Positions 15,949 to 24,137 of a DNA stretch of 25,287 bases are shown here, piece by piece. The stretch lies in assembly GCA_938040985.1 (NCBI GenBank), contig CALHZD010000067.1:1-25287 (forward strand). Reading direction: 5' to 3'. The notes beneath the pieces were generated by a model. That model had not been told where the DNA came from. It ran no database searches and saw nothing but the letters and a program-made list of their open reading frames with translations. Position 1 is the stretch's first letter. Each line of letters begins with the position of its first letter. This stretch comes from an uncultured Propionivibrio sp. GTDB lineage: Bacteria > Pseudomonadota > Gammaproteobacteria > Burkholderiales > Rhodocyclaceae. The position numbers and the translations under genes are program-made.

Positions 15949-16602
15949 TCAGGCGCTCTTCCCCGGCTTTTCGGTTTTGCCGTCGGCTTTTTCGGCCTTT
16001 TCAGGCTTCTCGGCCTTCTCCGCCTTTTCGGTTTTTTCGGCCTTCTCAACTTTCTCTGCTTTTTTCTCCGCCATGAGCATGGCGTCGACTACTTGTGCGA
16101 GGTCGTCGAAAACCTGCGTCCCCGCAGGCAGGGTTTCGTTGGCATAGGTATTTTCGCCCTTGCCGGTGAGCACCAACACCGGACTGGCACCGGCGCTGGC
16201 GGCGGCTTCCAGGTCGCGTAGCGAATCGCCGACGGCAAAAACGCCGGTCAGATCGGCATTGAAGCAGGCGGCAATCTGCTTAAGCATGCCCGGTTTCGGT
16301 TTGCGGCAATCGCATTTGGCGTCGGCGGCGTGCGGGCAGTAAAAAATAGCGTCGATGCGGCCGCCGGCGGCCTGCACTGTCTGATGCATTTTGGCATGGA
16401 TGGCGTTGAGCGTTTCCATGTCGAATAAACCGCGGCCGATGCCTGACTGGTTGGTGGCGACGACGACGCGGTAGCCTGCCTGGTTAAGCCGGGCGATGGC
16501 TTCCGGACTGCCGGGAATCGCGCGCCATTCGGCGGGCGACTTGATAAAGCGCTCGGAGTCATGATTGATGACGCCGTCGCGGTCGAGAATGATGAGCTTC
16601 AT
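15949..16602 (-). CDS. gmhB: D-glycero-beta-D-manno-heptose-1,7-bisphosphate 7-phosphatase GmhB with Lys/Glu/Ala tail
   Basis: A HAD-superfamily phosphatase of ADP-heptose synthesis for the LPS inner core. The nucleophile motif is LDRDGVIN (D7, D9), motif II is VATNQSGIGRG (48-58), the zinc loop is C89, H91, C97, C99 (CPHAADAKCDCRKPKPG) and the last acidic motif is AVGDSLRDLEAA. I chose the ATG at 16602 because it gives the standard MKLIILDRDG beginning. An upstream ATG at 16686 would add 28 unrelated residues. The enzyme ends near residue 177. Residues 178-217 are a 40-residue repeat of AEK/VEK/TEK/PEK triplets followed by a GK-rich end, which the family normally lacks. Confidence 0.92.
   Translation of the reverse strand: MKLIILDRDGVINHDSERFIKSPAEWRAIPGSPEAIARLNQAGYRVVVATNQSGIGRGLFDMETLNAIHAKMHQTVQAAGGRIDAIFYCPHAADAKCDCRKPKPGMLKQIAACFNADLTGVFAVGDSLRDLEAAASAGASPVLVLTGKGENTYANETLPAGTQVFDDLAQVVDAMLMAEKKAEKVEKAEKTEKAEKAEKPEKAEKADGKTEKPGKSA
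15952..16071 (-). repeat. gmhB: In-frame AEK-type micro-repeat encoding the GmhB C-terminal tail
   Basis: About 120 bp of near-9-bp repeats (on the plus strand, variants of CTTTTCGGC and CTTCTCGGC) encode the AEK-like triplets. Such repeats can change length by slippage without breaking the frame, because units are multiples of three. The peptide is highly charged and probably forms a helix or disordered tail. Confidence 0.7.
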
Positions 16603-16784
16603 GGGAAAATCGGCAAAAATTGAAAAGGAGCGGCGAATACTTTGCACGGACGCATCGGCGGCAAGACATTGCGGCGCACTGGCCATTCAGGCGGCGAAGC
16701 GTTCGCCTGCGGGATGCTGCCTGCCGCACGCGATACCTTGCCCGTTTCGCGCATCCCGCGCCTGCCCCGTTCGCCGTACATGGC

Positions 16785-19004
16785 TTAAGCTGACTGCAAG
16801 CGCGACAGGTCGGCAACGCGGTTCATCGCCGCATGCAGCGCGGCAAGCAGCGCCAGCCGGTTCGTCTTGAGCGCCGGGTCATCGGCATTGACCATCACAT
16901 CGGCAAAGAAGGCATCGACCGGCGCACGCAAAGCCGCCAGCGTTTGCAGTGAGGCCGTGTAGTCGCCTCGCTCGAAGGCGGCGTCGGCCTTGGGCCGCGC
17001 CTCGGCAAGCGCCGCCGCCAGCACCTGCTCCGCGGGTTCACGCAGCAGCGCCGGATCGACTTGGGTATCGCCCGTCACCGACGGTCCGGCCTTTTTCAGA
17101 ATGTTGCCTACACGTTTGTTGGCGGCGGCCAGCGCGGCGGCTTCCGGCAGCGCCGAAAAGGCGCGCACGGCGGCAAGCAGCGCTGGCACTTCGCCCAGGC
17201 GGTAGGGGCGGGCGGCGCTGCCCTCGTCGGAGAGTACGGCGGCCACTTCCTGCGCCGAGTAGCCTTGTTCGTGCAGGCTGCCGGCCAGGCGGTCGAAGAT
17301 AAAATCCAGCAGCGGCGCATGCGCGCGGGCGGCGTCAAAACCTTCGATGCCGACAAAAGCGGCTCCGGCATCAGCCACCAGATCATCCAGATGCAGAGGC
17401 AGGTTGCGTTCGATGAGCATCCGGATGACACCCAGCGCGTGGCGGCGCAGGGCGAATGGGTCTTTGTCGCCCGTCGGCAGGTTGCCGATGCCGAACATGC
17501 CGACCAGCGTTTCCAGCTTGTCGGCCAGCGCGACGACCACGCCCACATCGCCGCGCGGCAGTTCATCGCCAGCAAAGCGCGGTTTGTAGTGGTCTTCGAT
17601 GGCGTCGGCAACTTCCAGCGGCAGCCCGTCATGCAGCGCGTAGTAACGCCCCATGACGCCTTGCAGTTCGGGGAATTCGCCGACCATGTCAGTGAGCAAA
17701 TCGGCCTTGGCCAGGCGCGCGGCCTGGGCCACGGACTGTGCCGGCGGGGCGTCGCGGTCGGGGCGTGTAGCGTGTGAGTCATCGGCGGCGCGGCGCATGT
17801 GCGGGACTACTTCCTGCCATTGCCGCAAAATGCCGGCAGCAATGGCCTGCACGCGCTGCATGCGCTGGCCCTGCGTACCGAGCTTGTTGTGATAGACAAC
17901 CTTGTCCAGCTCCGGAATGCGGCTTTCCAGCGTTTTCTTGCGATCCTGGTCAAAAAAGAATTTGGCGTCGGCCAGGCGCGGGCGAACGACACGCTCGTTG
18001 CCTTCAATCACGGCGCTGACATCGTCCGGGCGGATGTTGGCGACGATCAGGAAACGGTTGGTCAGCCGCCCGGCGTCGTCGAGCAGCGGAAAATATTTCT
18101 GGTTGGCCTTCATCGTCAGAATCAGGCATTCCTGCGGCACTTCGAGGAAGCTTTCCTCGAACCGACCGGGCAGGACGTTCGGCCATTCGACCAGCGCGGT
18201 GACTTCGTCGAGCAGCGCCGCGTCGTCGACGGGCTTGAGGTCGGCGCCTGCTCGGGCCGCCGTTGCGGCAAGCTGTCGGGCAATTTCGGCGCGGCGTTCG
18301 GCAAAACCGGCGATGACGGCGCCTTGCGTTTTCAGTGTTTCGGCGTAGGTGTCGGCATCAGCAATATCGAGCGGATCGGCGGCCGCTTCAAAGCGGTGAC
18401 CATGCGTCGTGCGTCCGGCAGTCAGCCCCAGCGCCGAAACCGGCACGACATCGCGGCCATGCAGCGCAACCAGTCCGTGTGCCGGACGGACAAAATGCAC
18501 GGTCGTCCAGCCCGGCTGCGCACAGTGTGCGTGTAGCTGGTAGGCCATCACCTTGGGAATCGGCAGCGCGGCAATCGCCGTTTCCAGGGCTTTCTGCAGC
18601 CCTTCGGCCAGCGTTGCGCCGGGCGCGCGGCTATCGTGAAACAGCGCCTCGACCTTGCCGTCGTGCGCCCGGCGCAGCCGCGCTACGTCGGCGTCGTCCA
18701 GCCCAAGCGAGGCCAGCTTTTTGCGCAGGGCGGGCGTGGCCTGACCCGCGGCGTCAAGGCCGACGCTGGCGGGCATTAATCGCGTCGATACGGCGCGTTC
18801 CGGCGCGACGGACAGCACGTTGGTGACGTGAACGGCCAAGCGACGCGGGGTAGCGTAGGCGGTAATGCGCGCATCGGCGGCCGCCAGGCCGGCGTTTACG
18901 AGGGACCCGGCTAGCGACGAAGCAAACGCTTCGCCGAGTTCCTTCAGCGCTTTCGGTGGCAATTCTTCGACGAACAGTTCGACGAGCAGATTATTTGTAC
19001 TCAT
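16785..19004 (-). CDS. glyS: Glycine--tRNA ligase beta subunit GlyS
   Basis: A 739-residue beta subunit of the bacterial alpha2beta2 glycyl-tRNA synthetase, which binds tRNA-Gly. The beginning LLVELFVEELPPKALKEL and the internal ARLAKADLLTDMVGEFPELQG and FALRRHALGVIRMLIE blocks are hallmark GlyS sequences, and the C-terminal anticodon-binding-like region ends NRVADLSRLQSA. The ATG at 19004 is one base after the glyQ stop. An upstream in-frame extension to 19088 lies inside glyQ and is rejected. Compared with 689 residues in E. coli the protein is somewhat long. One contributor is a hydrophilic stretch at about 405-425 (DDSHATRPDRDAPPAQS) just before the conserved ARLAKADLL block. Confidence 0.95.
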   Translation of the reverse strand: MSTNNLLVELFVEELPPKALKELGEAFASSLAGSLVNAGLAAADARITAYATPRRLAVHVTNVLSVAPERAVSTRLMPASVGLDAAGQATPALRKKLASLGLDDADVARLRRAHDGKVEALFHDSRAPGATLAEGLQKALETAIAALPIPKVMAYQLHAHCAQPGWTTVHFVRPAHGLVALHGRDVVPVSALGLTAGRTTHGHRFEAAADPLDIADADTYAETLKTQGAVIAGFAERRAEIARQLAATAARAGADLKPVDDAALLDEVTALVEWPNVLPGRFEESFLEVPQECLILTMKANQKYFPLLDDAGRLTNRFLIVANIRPDDVSAVIEGNERVVRPRLADAKFFFDQDRKKTLESRIPELDKVVYHNKLGTQGQRMQRVQAIAAGILRQWQEVVPHMRRAADDSHATRPDRDAPPAQSVAQAARLAKADLLTDMVGEFPELQGVMGRYYALHDGLPLEVADAIEDHYKPRFAGDELPRGDVGVVVALADKLETLVGMFGIGNLPTGDKDPFALRRHALGVIRMLIERNLPLHLDDLVADAGAAFVGIEGFDAARAHAPLLDFIFDRLAGSLHEQGYSAQEVAAVLSDEGSAARPYRLGEVPALLAAVRAFSALPEAAALAAANKRVGNILKKAGPSVTGDTQVDPALLREPAEQVLAAALAEARPKADAAFERGDYTASLQTLAALRAPVDAFFADVMVNADDPALKTNRLALLAALHAAMNRVADLSRLQSA

Positions 19005-19005
19005 T

Positions 19006-19944
19006 TCAGGCGGCTTTCTTGGCGTTCTGTTCAGCGAGTTTTTCCAGGACTTCATCGGCCCAGTCGCGCGGCGCAAGCGGGAAGCCAAGGCGCGCGCGCG
19101 AGTCGAGATAGCTTTGCGCCACGCTGCGCGCCAGGTTGCGGATGCGGCCGATGTAGGCGGCGCGCTCGGTGACGGAAATGGCGCCGCGCGCGTCGAGCAA
19201 ATTGAAGGTGTGCGCGGCTTTCAGCACCTGCTCGTAGGCGGGGAGCGCCAGTTGTTCGCGCATGAGCAGTTGCGCTTCTTTTTCGTGCGCGGAAAAGGCG
19301 CTGAACAGAAAATCGGCATCGGAATGCTCGAAATTGTAGGCCGACTGCTCGACTTCGTTCTGGTGATAAACATCGCCATAGGTCAGCCCCTCGGTCCAGA
19401 CCAGATCAAAGACGTTCTCAACGCCTTGCAGGTACATCGCCAAGCGTTCCAGGCCGTAGGTGATTTCGCCGGTAATCGGCCGGCAGTCGATGCCGCCCAC
19501 CTGCTGAAAGTACGTAAATTGCGTCACTTCCATGCCATTCATCCACACTTCCCAGCCCAGCCCCCAGGCGCCGAGCGTCGGGTTTTCCCAGTCGTCCTCG
19601 ACAAAACGCACGTCGTTTTTCTTCAGATCAAAGCCAAGCGCTTCCAGCGAGCCGAGGTAGAGATCGAGGATGTTGTCCGGCGCGGGTTTGAGCACGACCT
19701 GGTACTGATAGTAGTGCTGCATGCGGTTTGGATTTTCGCCGTAACGCCCATCCTTCGGCCGCCGCGACGGCTGCACGTAGGCGGCCTTCCACGGTTCGGG
19801 ACCGATGGCGCGCAGGAAGGTGGCAGTGTGGCTGGTGCCGGCGCCGACTTCCATGTCGTAGGGTTGCAGCATGGCGCAGCCGTGTTTGTTCCAGAAAGAC
19901 TGAAGCCGCAGGATGACTTCCTGAAAAGTGGGTGTAGAGGACAT
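19006..19944 (-). CDS. glyQ: Glycine--tRNA ligase alpha subunit GlyQ
   Basis: A 312-residue class II aminoacyl-tRNA synthetase catalytic subunit that activates glycine. Typical GlyQ blocks are FQEVILRLQSFWNKHGCAML (the motif 1 region), DMEVGAGTSHTATFLRAIGP, YVQPSRRPKDGRYGENPNR (motif 2) and GLGWEVWMNGMEVTQFTYFQ. The ATG at 19944 gives a normal-length protein. The frame extends to 20076 with residues unlike the family. It is first in the glyQ-glyS-gmhB-plsC-ygjP series and is preceded by the repeat-bearing gap at 19945-20478. Confidence 0.95.
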   Translation of the reverse strand: MSSTPTFQEVILRLQSFWNKHGCAMLQPYDMEVGAGTSHTATFLRAIGPEPWKAAYVQPSRRPKDGRYGENPNRMQHYYQYQVVLKPAPDNILDLYLGSLEALGFDLKKNDVRFVEDDWENPTLGAWGLGWEVWMNGMEVTQFTYFQQVGGIDCRPITGEITYGLERLAMYLQGVENVFDLVWTEGLTYGDVYHQNEVEQSAYNFEHSDADFLFSAFSAHEKEAQLLMREQLALPAYEQVLKAAHTFNLLDARGAISVTERAAYIGRIRNLARSVAQSYLDSRARLGFPLAPRDWADEVLEKLAEQNAKKAA

Positions 19945-19982
19945 GAGGTTCGTAAATTGCAGGAAAAACGCGGGAAGCCCGG

Positions 19983-19988
19983 ATTTTA
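19983..19988 (-). promoter_or_regulatory. Weak candidate -10 box for glyQ
   Basis: TAAAAT on the minus strand lies about 40 bp upstream of the glyQ ATG. No convincing -35 hexamer is found at 16-18 bp. Position is the main argument. Confidence 0.25.
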
Positions 19989-20132
19989 CTTGCTTTTCCC
20001 AGCGGCGGAAATTGCCCGGTCGGTGCAATGCGGCGCAGTGCGAGTATCGTGTTGCGGCGGAGGGATGCGGTATCACGGGCGCGGCAAAGCGAGGAGCCTG
20101 CCGTTCGCGCCGCCTGGACGCTTCCGCCCATC

Positions 20133-20396
20133 CTTGTCCGGAATCCGCGCTCCAAGCCGATTTTAAGCCCCCTCCCCTGTAGCCCTTATTCCACGCGGGC
20201 TGCGGCGCATGCCGGCCGGAAACGCCCTAAATTCGCGGGTCTCGGAGCATGCCTTCTGGTCCGACCCCTTGTCTGGAATCCGCGCTCTAAGCCGATTTTA
20301 AGACCCCCTCTCCCGCAGCCCTTATTCTACGCGGGCTACGGCGCATGCCGGCCGGAAACGCCCTAAATTCGCGGGTCTCCGGGCATGCCTTCCGGG
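20133..20396 (+). repeat. Direct duplication of about 128 bp containing two 40-bp repeat units per copy
   Basis: Copy 1 (20133-20260) and copy 2 (20268-20396) share CTTGTC(C/T)GGAATCCGCGCTC, then AAGCCGATTTTAAG, a C-rich stretch, and two 40-bp units. Only about ten differences and one extra base in copy 2 are visible. The units lie at 20181-20220, 20221-20260, 20317-20356 and 20357-20396. They have the same GCCC...GGG pattern as 7261-7540, plus a strong GCATGCCGGCCGGAAACGCCC junction. The high similarity of the copies suggests a recent duplication. Confidence 0.85.
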
Positions 20397-20415
20397 AGCG
20401 ATTGGCGACAGCCCG

Positions 20416-20467
20416 TTTGCCGCCTGATGTTCGTGGCATCGTGGAATCGTGGCATTCGGGCGGCAAA
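20416..20467. repeat. 9-bp perfect inverted repeat with imperfect internal direct repeats
   Basis: TTTGCCGCC (20416-20424) and GGCGGCAAA (20459-20467) are exact inverted copies. Between them CGTGGCATCGTGGAATCGTGGCAT contains imperfect direct repeats. It lies 11 bp after the yeaD stop (transcript direction minus) and has no T-run, so it may be a transcript-end hairpin or the footprint of a small element. Confidence 0.45.
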
Positions 20468-20478
20468 TGGCGGGTGGG

Positions 20479-21396
20479 TCAGTTTTGCAGAATCATCCAG
20501 CGGCGGTAGCGCTCGCCCGGCATCAGCATGACGGCATGATCAGCAACGTCGCCGCGCTCGATGCAAACGTAGCCGACATGGTTGCCCGCGCCCAGGTCAG
20601 GCATGTTGCGGTCGTTGTCCCAGGCGTTCCAGACGACGGCGCAGCGTGCGTCGGATTCGATATGCGTCCGCCCGGCAGGGGCGATGAGCGTCTGACACCT
20701 GGGAACATTGAGGTAAATACGATCCGTGTGCGCCGAGATCGTCACTTCCCCCGTCTGCCGCCTGCGTGCCTGAGGGTTGTCTTTGTCGAGCTTGTCGAGA
20801 TAGCGCGTCCCGTTGAGACCATCAATGCGGATATCGGCCACATTCGCCACGGCAAAGTAGGTATGGAAGGCGAAGGAGAACGGTGCAGGCCGAGGGCTGC
20901 GATTTTCAACGGACAGGCCAAGCGTGAGCCGCGCGCCGACGAGTAGATCGAAGCGAAAGGCAAAGGCATGCGGCCACAGATCGCAGAAAGAGGCTTCGCC
21001 GGACAGCTCCATCACGATATGCGTTTCTCCCGCAGGCGTTGTTGCAGCGTCCGTGAGCGTCCACAAATGGTTTCTGGCGAAACCATGCATGCGCTTGCCG
21101 TCGGCGCCCGGGCCAAACCAAGGCAGACAGAGCGGTATGCCGCCGCGAATGGGCGTTCCCGCCCTGAACGCCGTCAGCGGCGACAGCCAGAGCATTTCTT
21201 GTCCGCCGACAGGCCGAAAGGAGACAACCTGCGCGCCATGCGGCGAAACAATGGCGCGCCCCAGCGCGTTATCGACGGCGAGCATGGGCAGGCCCGTATC
21301 GCCAGGCTGATGGCGTTCCGGCCACAGTTCCGAGGAATGGCGCAGGGCAAGGCCTGGGGTTCGCTTGCTGAGGTCTGCCGGAATCTGCTTGGACAT
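20479..21396 (-). CDS. D-hexose-6-phosphate mutarotase (YeaD-like, aldose-1-epimerase superfamily)
   Basis: A 305-residue galactose-mutarotase-like protein of the YeaD group, which interconverts alpha and beta anomers of glucose-6-phosphate-type sugars. Visible marks are PIRGGIPLCLPWFGP (82-96), MHGFARNHLW (103-112), the catalytic His in SFAFHTYF (H178) and the catalytic Glu near YVCIERGDV (E280). WNAWDNDRNMPDLGAGNHVGYVCIE is close to the YeaD signature. The ATG at 21396 has a GGAG ribosome site six bases away. It has no operon partner: glyQ lies 530 bp downstream on the same strand and gloA is divergent upstream. It sits between the glyQ series and gloA, where I expected ygjP to adjoin gloA. 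Confidence 0.85.
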   Translation of the reverse strand: MSKQIPADLSKRTPGLALRHSSELWPERHQPGDTGLPMLAVDNALGRAIVSPHGAQVVSFRPVGGQEMLWLSPLTAFRAGTPIRGGIPLCLPWFGPGADGKRMHGFARNHLWTLTDAATTPAGETHIVMELSGEASFCDLWPHAFAFRFDLLVGARLTLGLSVENRSPRPAPFSFAFHTYFAVANVADIRIDGLNGTRYLDKLDKDNPQARRRQTGEVTISAHTDRIYLNVPRCQTLIAPAGRTHIESDARCAVVWNAWDNDRNMPDLGAGNHVGYVCIERGDVADHAVMLMPGERYRRWMILQN

Positions 21397-22004
21397 GGTT
21401 CACTCCATCACGAGAATGGCGGAAATTCGCGGGCATACCCGATCTCATCGTCTGACCGGTCATCCGGCCCGGCGCCGCCTGCCTGAGCCAGCAAAGCCCC
21501 TGAATGGCGGCAGAATGCCCGCTTGCGGAAAGGATTACAAAAGGATGACATATCCTGCCATATTTCCTGTCGACTTGCGGATGGCGGGCGTTTCCGAAAA
21601 AACAAGAGAACTCACGGTCTTGCATAATGTCCATTCCGCAACAAAGCCAGGATGCAGCCGGACCGACACCGAATCGACCTGCCGTCTGCTGGGTATTTCA
21701 TGCCTCCCCGCACCCGGCCATGCCGGATAGTGGCAAACGGTGGCAAATTGACCAAAAATCGGCGTCGTACGCCGGAAACCGAGTTGAACGGCCCGAGACG
21801 AATACTTTTCACGAGACGGTCGCGGAATACGAGGAACGAATGGCGCTACAATTCCAGGCATCAGCCGGGCACCAGCGAATCACCGACGTTCTGCAATCGC
21901 GCGCAGCGGGCCGGCGCGCGCGTGGCGTCCGGTGATTTTTATGAATCCGGGATCGCCGCCGTACGGGGCTACACAACAAACGCTACACAAAAGAAAGGTA
22001 CGCC
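21397..22004. other. Divergent intergenic region between yeaD and gloA
   Basis: About 600 bp between two divergent starts. Frames here (for example 21627-21935) are out of character, with no ribosome site and no family resemblance, so I do not call a gene. It should hold both promoters. The best candidate toward gloA is TACAAT at 21847-21852. No repeat of the 40-bp family is seen here. Confidence 0.5.
21847..21852 (+). promoter_or_regulatory. Weak candidate -10 box for gloA
   Basis: The sequence GCGCTACAATTCC resembles the -10 context of many betaproteobacterial promoters and points toward gloA, about 150 bp before its start. The -35 position is not convincing. Confidence 0.3.
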
Positions 22005-22388
<384 letters not shown>

Positions 22389-22516
22389 CCGGCCGGCAAC
22401 GCTGAAAGCGTCCGAAGAAATCAGCGCAGAGAGCAAGCGCCAGCGCACCGGCATTGCGTATCCGCCGCCCTCCGTTCCGGCCGTTGGGCGTTATCCGGCG
22501 GCAGCGGTGGGCGTGC

Positions 22517-22529
22517 ATCATCTGATGAT
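22517..22529. promoter_or_regulatory. 13-bp palindrome upstream of the sugar kinase gene
   Basis: ATCATC-T-GATGAT is a perfect 6-bp inverted repeat around one base, centred about 36 bp before the kinase ATG and followed by TTTTTAG. It could be an operator for a sugar-responsive regulator or a weak terminator after gloA. No regulator gene is in the window. Confidence 0.35.
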
Positions 22530-22558
22530 TTTTAGCATTTTCTCCAGACGGAGCAGAC

Positions 22559-24037
22559 ATGGGCTTGATTCTTTCGATTGATGTCGGCACCACCAATATC
22601 AAGGCCGCGCTTGTCGATGAAGCCGGTCAGCTTCACGGCAAGACGCAGAAAATCAGCACGGCGCTGGAAAGTGACGCGAGCGGCCGCGCCGAACACGACC
22701 CGCACCGGCTCCGTGAAGCGCTGCTGGAAGTTTGCCGGCGCGCGGCAGACCGGCATGGCAGCGAAATCGACATGCTGGCGCTGACCTCCTACATGTTCGG
22801 CCTGGTGCTGCTCGATCAAGACGGCGAGCCGCTGACCCGCATATCAACATTTGCCGACACCACGGCGCAGGCGCACTTTCCCCGCTTTCTGGCGGCTGTC
22901 GGCGACGTTGACGACATGTATCTGCGCACCGGCTGCCCGCCGATTTTCCAGTACCCGGCCAATCGCCTTCACCACATCGGCGTCACACAGCCGCAGATTG
23001 CCGCCCGCACGGCGCATGTGCTCGACTCGAAGGCCTTTTTGATGCATGCGCTGACCGGCGAATATGTTTCCGATTACAGCACGGCCAACTCGCTCGGCTG
23101 CCTTGATATTTCCGGCCGCTGGGATGAGGCGATCATCAGGGCAACCGGTTTTGCCGTCGAACAGTTTCCGCGCGTGCTCAATGGCCTTACCGACAAAGTG
23201 CCGCTGCTGCCCGCCATCTGCCGCCATCTCGGCGTGCGCGAAGGCACGGCGATTGCCGCCGGCCTCTACGATGGCGGCGCCGTCGCCGCCGCGATGACCG
23301 GCTTTGCCGAGGGTATCGGCGTCGGCAACTTCGGTACCTCAGGCATGTTCCGCATCCCGACGCCAGAACCAGTCGAAGACCTCCAGGGCGGGCTGATTCA
23401 GAGCTGCCTGCTGCGGCCGGGACGCTTTTTCACCGGCGCAGGCATCAATAACTGCACCAGCGCCACCAATCTCCTGCTGTCTCTGCTTGGCGAAAATCTC
23501 GACTATCTGCAAAAAATGCCGCTCTCCGTTCCCGGCGCAAACGGGGTGATGACTTTCCCCTACTTCACCGGCGAACGCGACATGATCGTCGGCAATATCG
23601 GCACTGGCGTGGTCATGGGCTTGGGCGCCGCCAGTACGCGCGACGATCTGGCGCGATCCTTTCTCGAAGGGGTTGCCTTTTCCTACCTGCTGGTGAAAAA
23701 CCGGCTCGATCCGCATCGGCAGATTGAGGAATTCCGCCTCGGCGGCGGCGCCTCGACCAATGCGCAATGGATGCAGATCATGGCCGACGTCCTCGATCTA
23801 CGCGTCTGCGTCACGCAGAATCCGGAAATGGGCATTATCGGCGCCGCCTGCATGGCACGCTACGGCGAAGGCAGCGACCTCATCGAATGCTCGCGCCGCA
23901 TCATGCGCGAGGCCACCGTTTTTGAACCCGTCGCGCGCCATGCCAAAATCTACGCGGCGCTTGCCGAGCGCTACTTCAGCATCCGTCAGGCACTCCGCGC
24001 ACCGCTGCTCGCCCGCCTGGAGCAGTCGACGGATTGA
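22559..24037 (+). CDS. FGGY-family carbohydrate kinase (substrate unknown)
   Basis: A 492-residue cytoplasmic sugar or sugar-acid kinase with the two-domain actin-like fold. The N-terminal phosphate-binding loop is LSIDVGTTNIK (5-15) and the presumed catalytic base is D238 (GLYDGGAVAAAMTG). The C-terminal FGGY signature region includes EEFRLGGGASTNAQWMQIMADVL. Middle motifs (LTSYMFGLVLLDQDGEPLTRISTFAD, YLRTGCPPIF) resemble gluconokinase- or xylulokinase-type members, but I cannot name the substrate. GGAG precedes the ATG at 22559. The next gene, 100 bp on, is a 2-hydroxyacid dehydrogenase, which suggests a shared catabolic step, although no transporter or regulator accompanies them here. Confidence 0.88.
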   Translation: MGLILSIDVGTTNIKAALVDEAGQLHGKTQKISTALESDASGRAEHDPHRLREALLEVCRRAADRHGSEIDMLALTSYMFGLVLLDQDGEPLTRISTFADTTAQAHFPRFLAAVGDVDDMYLRTGCPPIFQYPANRLHHIGVTQPQIAARTAHVLDSKAFLMHALTGEYVSDYSTANSLGCLDISGRWDEAIIRATGFAVEQFPRVLNGLTDKVPLLPAICRHLGVREGTAIAAGLYDGGAVAAAMTGFAEGIGVGNFGTSGMFRIPTPEPVEDLQGGLIQSCLLRPGRFFTGAGINNCTSATNLLLSLLGENLDYLQKMPLSVPGANGVMTFPYFTGERDMIVGNIGTGVVMGLGAASTRDDLARSFLEGVAFSYLLVKNRLDPHRQIEEFRLGGGASTNAQWMQIMADVLDLRVCVTQNPEMGIIGAACMARYGEGSDLIECSRRIMREATVFEPVARHAKIYAALAERYFSIRQALRAPLLARLEQSTD

Positions 24038-24050
24038 CGGCTCGCCCCGC

Positions 24051-24083
24051 GCAATCCTTTTGCAATCCTTCTGCAATTCTTTT
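24051..24083 (+). repeat. 11-bp tandem repeat, 3 units
   Basis: GCAATCCTTTT, GCAATCCTTCT and GCAATTCTTTT follow each other without gap in the 100-bp space between the kinase and the dehydrogenase. The pyrimidine-rich strand is the coding strand. Its role is unknown; slippage-prone spacing upstream of the dehydrogenase is one possibility. Confidence 0.65.
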
Positions 24084-24137
24084 TCAACCGTTCTTCGACT
24101 CACGCAAATTCACATTTTTCCACCAGGACAATAACTT

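Larger units (their letters stand above)
19945..20478. other. Intergenic region between glyQ and yeaD, repeat-bearing
   Basis: No gene is supported here. Both neighbours are on the minus strand, so it contains the glyQ 5' region and the yeaD 3' region. It holds a candidate glyQ -10 box, a 128-bp direct duplication made from 40-bp repeat units, and a 9-bp inverted repeat next to the yeaD stop. The segment 19990-20132 shows nothing recognisable. Confidence 0.6.

Noticed and set aside
18865..20166. 433-aa plus-strand ORF opposite glyQ and glyS
   Set aside because: It spans the antisense of two essential genes and has no recognisable domain.
21627..21935. 102-aa ORF between yeaD and gloA
   Set aside because: It has no ribosome binding site and no family resemblance, and it overlaps other equally long frames in the divergent promoter region.
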